Assembly: GCA_030591105.1 (NCBI GenBank)
Contig: JAUVBS010000085.1
Location: forward strand, 1 to 7,836
Length of the DNA stretch: 7,836 nucleotides
DNA from: a bacterium
Lineage (GTDB): Bacteria > Krumholzibacteriota > Krumholzibacteriia > LZORAL124-64-63
Direction: 5' to 3'
The notes beneath the pieces were generated by a model. The model was not told where the DNA came from, did not search any database, and saw nothing but the letters and a program-made list of their open reading frames with translations. The translations under genes and the position numbers were made by a program. Of this stretch, positions 6,189 to 7,836 are shown in pieces (position 1 is the first letter of the stretch; every line of letters begins with the position of its first letter).

Positions 6189-7836
6189 CTACTTGGCGAG
6201 CACCAGCTTGCCCGTGCTCGCAGTGCGGCCGTCGGACACCTGAACGAAATACACGCCGGCGGCGACTGTAGCCCCGCTACTGCCGGTGCCGTCCCAAAGC
6301 GCGGTGTAGCGGCCCGCTTCGCTCCGGTGATGGACCAGCGTCCGTACCAGCCGGCCCCGCAGATCGAAAATCCGTACGCCGACGAGCGATGCGCGCGGTA
6401 CGTCGTAATGAATCGTCGTGCGCGGGTTGAACGGGTTGGGCACGACTGAGGTCACCGCCAACGCCACCGGTAGTTCGATGATTGGCGCTGCTGAGACCTG
6501 ACCGTCGCTGTGCACCCGCGCCGAAAAACCGCCGCAGTGGCCGTCGGTATCCACCGCGGCAACGAGGTAGTAACAGGGTTGAGGCGGCGTATCCTGTACC
6601 GACGCCTGCGGATGTTCGACGCTGGCGATGGCGTTGGCCGCCGACGGGAAGAAGACATCTGTCGTGTCGCGGTACACCACGTAGTAATCCAGGTCGGGCT
6701 CGACGCCGGCGGTCCAGCTCACGACGTAGGTCCCGCCACCGAGGTCCTCGATCGCGATTCCCGCGACGGCGACCGGTGCGACCATTACCGCCCCGGGTCC
6801 ACCCTGCGGCCCGATATCCGCCCGCGATCCGTCCAGATCGGCGCAGCCGGGATCAGGATCGCCGCGGTCGATGCACGGTGAATGAACACCCAGGCCGTAG
6901 TCGCCGTCCGCTGGAGCGACGAAGAGTGGATCGGCGGCGATATCGTGCGGGCCGGGATCGCCACCGGCGTAGTCGCCACCGGTATTACCGAAGACGTCGT
7001 TGTAGTCCGACATGAGCCCGCCGGCGGCCAGTAGACCGCTGCCCTCGTTACCGCTGATGATGTTGTTGCGCACTGCAAATCCGTCGCCGGCGCTGATCAT
7101 CACACCGGCGCCGATCGTCGCAGCGTTGCCTGCTATCAGACAGTTCTCCACCGCGCCGCCAGCGGCTCCCATCACGAGCAAACCACCACCCAGACCGCTC
7201 GCCGTGTTACCGCTGCTGCGCACGTTGCGCAAGGTGATGTTGCCGTCGTAGGCGGCCAGGCCGCCGCCGTCACCGGCGGCACAGACGTTGCCGTCGATCA
7301 GCGCTCCGACGACCACCAGATCAGCATCGCCGACAAAGAGTGCACCGCCGGCAAGCTGGCTACGGTTATCGACCAGGGTCGCACCGGTGAGGGTCAACTC
7401 GCCTGTTTCGGCGGCAATTGCACCCCCTCTGCCGGTGCCGCCGTTCGCCTGCAGTACGGCGTCGTCGATGAGGACTACGCTCTCGGATAAGTAGACCGCG
7501 GCGCCGAGATAGCCATCGATGCTGTCGTTGCAGGTGTTGCCGTAAAATTCGTTGGCGCGCAGGATCGCGTCGGTCACATCGAATAGAGCGACCGCGCCAC
7601 CACGCGCAGCAACGTTCCCGGTAAAGCGGCAGCCGTCGATACGCGGGCTACCGCCGACACACAGGACCGCCCCCCCGTAACCGTCCGCTCCAGGTGGCGC
7701 CGCACGGTTGTCGGTGAACGTGCAGTCGCGCAGCCACGGCGAAGCTTTCTCACTACCTTCGCTTTTGGCACAGGCTTTGCTCAGATATATGACAAAAGAA
7801 GAAAAACCCTGAGTTTGTAAACCGGAACTGCCAAAG
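6189..7836 (-). CDS. Secreted parallel beta-helix protein with FnIII and FlgD-like C-terminal domain (5' partial)
   Basis: The frame is open from the right edge to a TAG at 6189-6191, so the N-terminus and any signal peptide lie outside; internal GTGs such as the one at 7577 are not real starts because repeats continue upstream of them. From about 7740 to 6970 the protein consists of imperfect repeats of the type SPxIxxCxFxxNxAxxGGA, typical of right-handed parallel beta-helices. They end in a DPLFVAP...SPCIDRGD block (about 6935-6850) that resembles choice-of-anchor Q proteins. A fibronectin type III-like domain follows (about 6775-6510; VSWTAG...YYVVYRDTTD...YYLVAAVD). The last approximately 90 residues (6462-6192) start at SVVPNPFNPRTTIHYDVP and contain VRIFDLRGRLVRTL, WDGT and GVYFVQV, matching FlgD Ig-like / Por-secretion C-terminal domains, so export to the cell surface or medium is likely. 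Ligand or enzymatic activity is unknown. The part upstream of 7747 differs sharply in composition and may not belong to this gene. Confidence 0.85.
   Translation of the reverse strand, partial: FGSSGLQTQGFSSFVIYLSKACAKSEGSEKASPWLRDCTFTDNRAAPPGADGYGGAVLCVGGSPRIDGCRFTGNVAARGGAVALFDVTDAILRANEFYGNTCNDSIDGYLGAAVYLSESVVLIDDAVLQANGGTGRGGAIAAETGELTLTGATLVDNRSQLAGGALFVGDADLVVVGALIDGNVCAAGDGGGLAAYDGNITLRNVRSSGNTASGLGGGLLVMGAAGGAVENCLIAGNAATIGAGVMISAGDGFAVRNNIISGNEGSGLLAAGGLMSDYNDVFGNTGGDYAGGDPGPHDIAADPLFVAPADGDYGLGVHSPCIDRGDPDPGCADLDGSRADIGPQGGPGAVMVAPVAVAGIAIEDLGGGTYVVSWTAGVEPDLDYYVVYRDTTDVFFPSAANAIASVEHPQASVQDTPPQPCYYLVAAVDTDGHCGGFSARVHSDGQVSAAPIIELPVALAVTSVVPNPFNPRTTIHYDVPRASLVGVRIFDLRGRLVRTLVHHRSEAGRYTALWDGTGSSGATVAAGVYFVQVSDGRTASTGKLVLAK

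Noticed and set aside
6482..7015. Arg-rich frame of 177 codons on the + strand opposite the beta-helix gene
   Set aside because: Extreme arginine content comes from reading GC-rich codons in the wrong frame; the opposite strand has clear FnIII and beta-helix domains.

Overview
The window is a GC-rich bacterial segment, densely coding, with seven supported protein genes and no rRNA, tRNA, CRISPR array or recognisable transposase. The strongest lineage hint is the last gene: a secreted parallel beta-helix protein ending in a FlgD-like / Por-secretion-type C-terminal domain with the PNPFNP signature. This architecture is common in high-GC candidate lineages of the FCB superphylum (for example Eisenbacteria, Krumholzibacteriota, Latescibacterota) and their neighbours. 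The four-subunit pyruvate:ferredoxin oxidoreductase points to anaerobic or low-redox metabolism. Both lineage and lifestyle are inferences from a few genes.

Layout. (1) 2-679, + strand: the 3' part of a gene entering from outside the window, a cysteine-containing protein that may be the C-terminus of a radical SAM enzyme. (2) 682-1443, - strand: a class I SAM-dependent methyltransferase starting at GTG, convergent with the first gene and 2 bp from it. (3) 1444-1601: a 158-bp gap with two strong, perfect hairpins. (4) 1602-4678, - strand: a compact operon transcribed porG-porD-porA-porB (gamma, delta, alpha, beta), with a 4-bp overlap and gaps of 24 and 15 bp. (5) 4679-4922: a 244-bp divergent intergenic region in which I see ribosome binding sites but no convincing promoter. 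(6) 4923-6047, + strand: aroB, 3-dehydroquinate synthase. (7) 6048-6188: a convergent intergenic region with a near-consensus sigma70-type promoter on the + strand and a bidirectional terminator, which together could produce a short RNA. (8) 6189-7836, - strand: the beta-helix surface or secreted protein, open to the window edge.

How the genes work together. PorGDAB should form one cytoplasmic complex that interconverts pyruvate + CoA and acetyl-CoA + CO2 with ferredoxin. AroB makes 3-dehydroquinate in the shikimate pathway. The two units are divergent and share an upstream region, but no functional link is evident. The other genes look unrelated housekeeping or envelope functions.

I did not find a convincing new multi-gene system. 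The observations most worth a second look are the abrupt composition change exactly at a HindIII site near the right edge (possible chimeric junction), the promoter-terminator unit between aroB and the beta-helix gene, and the paired hairpins downstream of porB.
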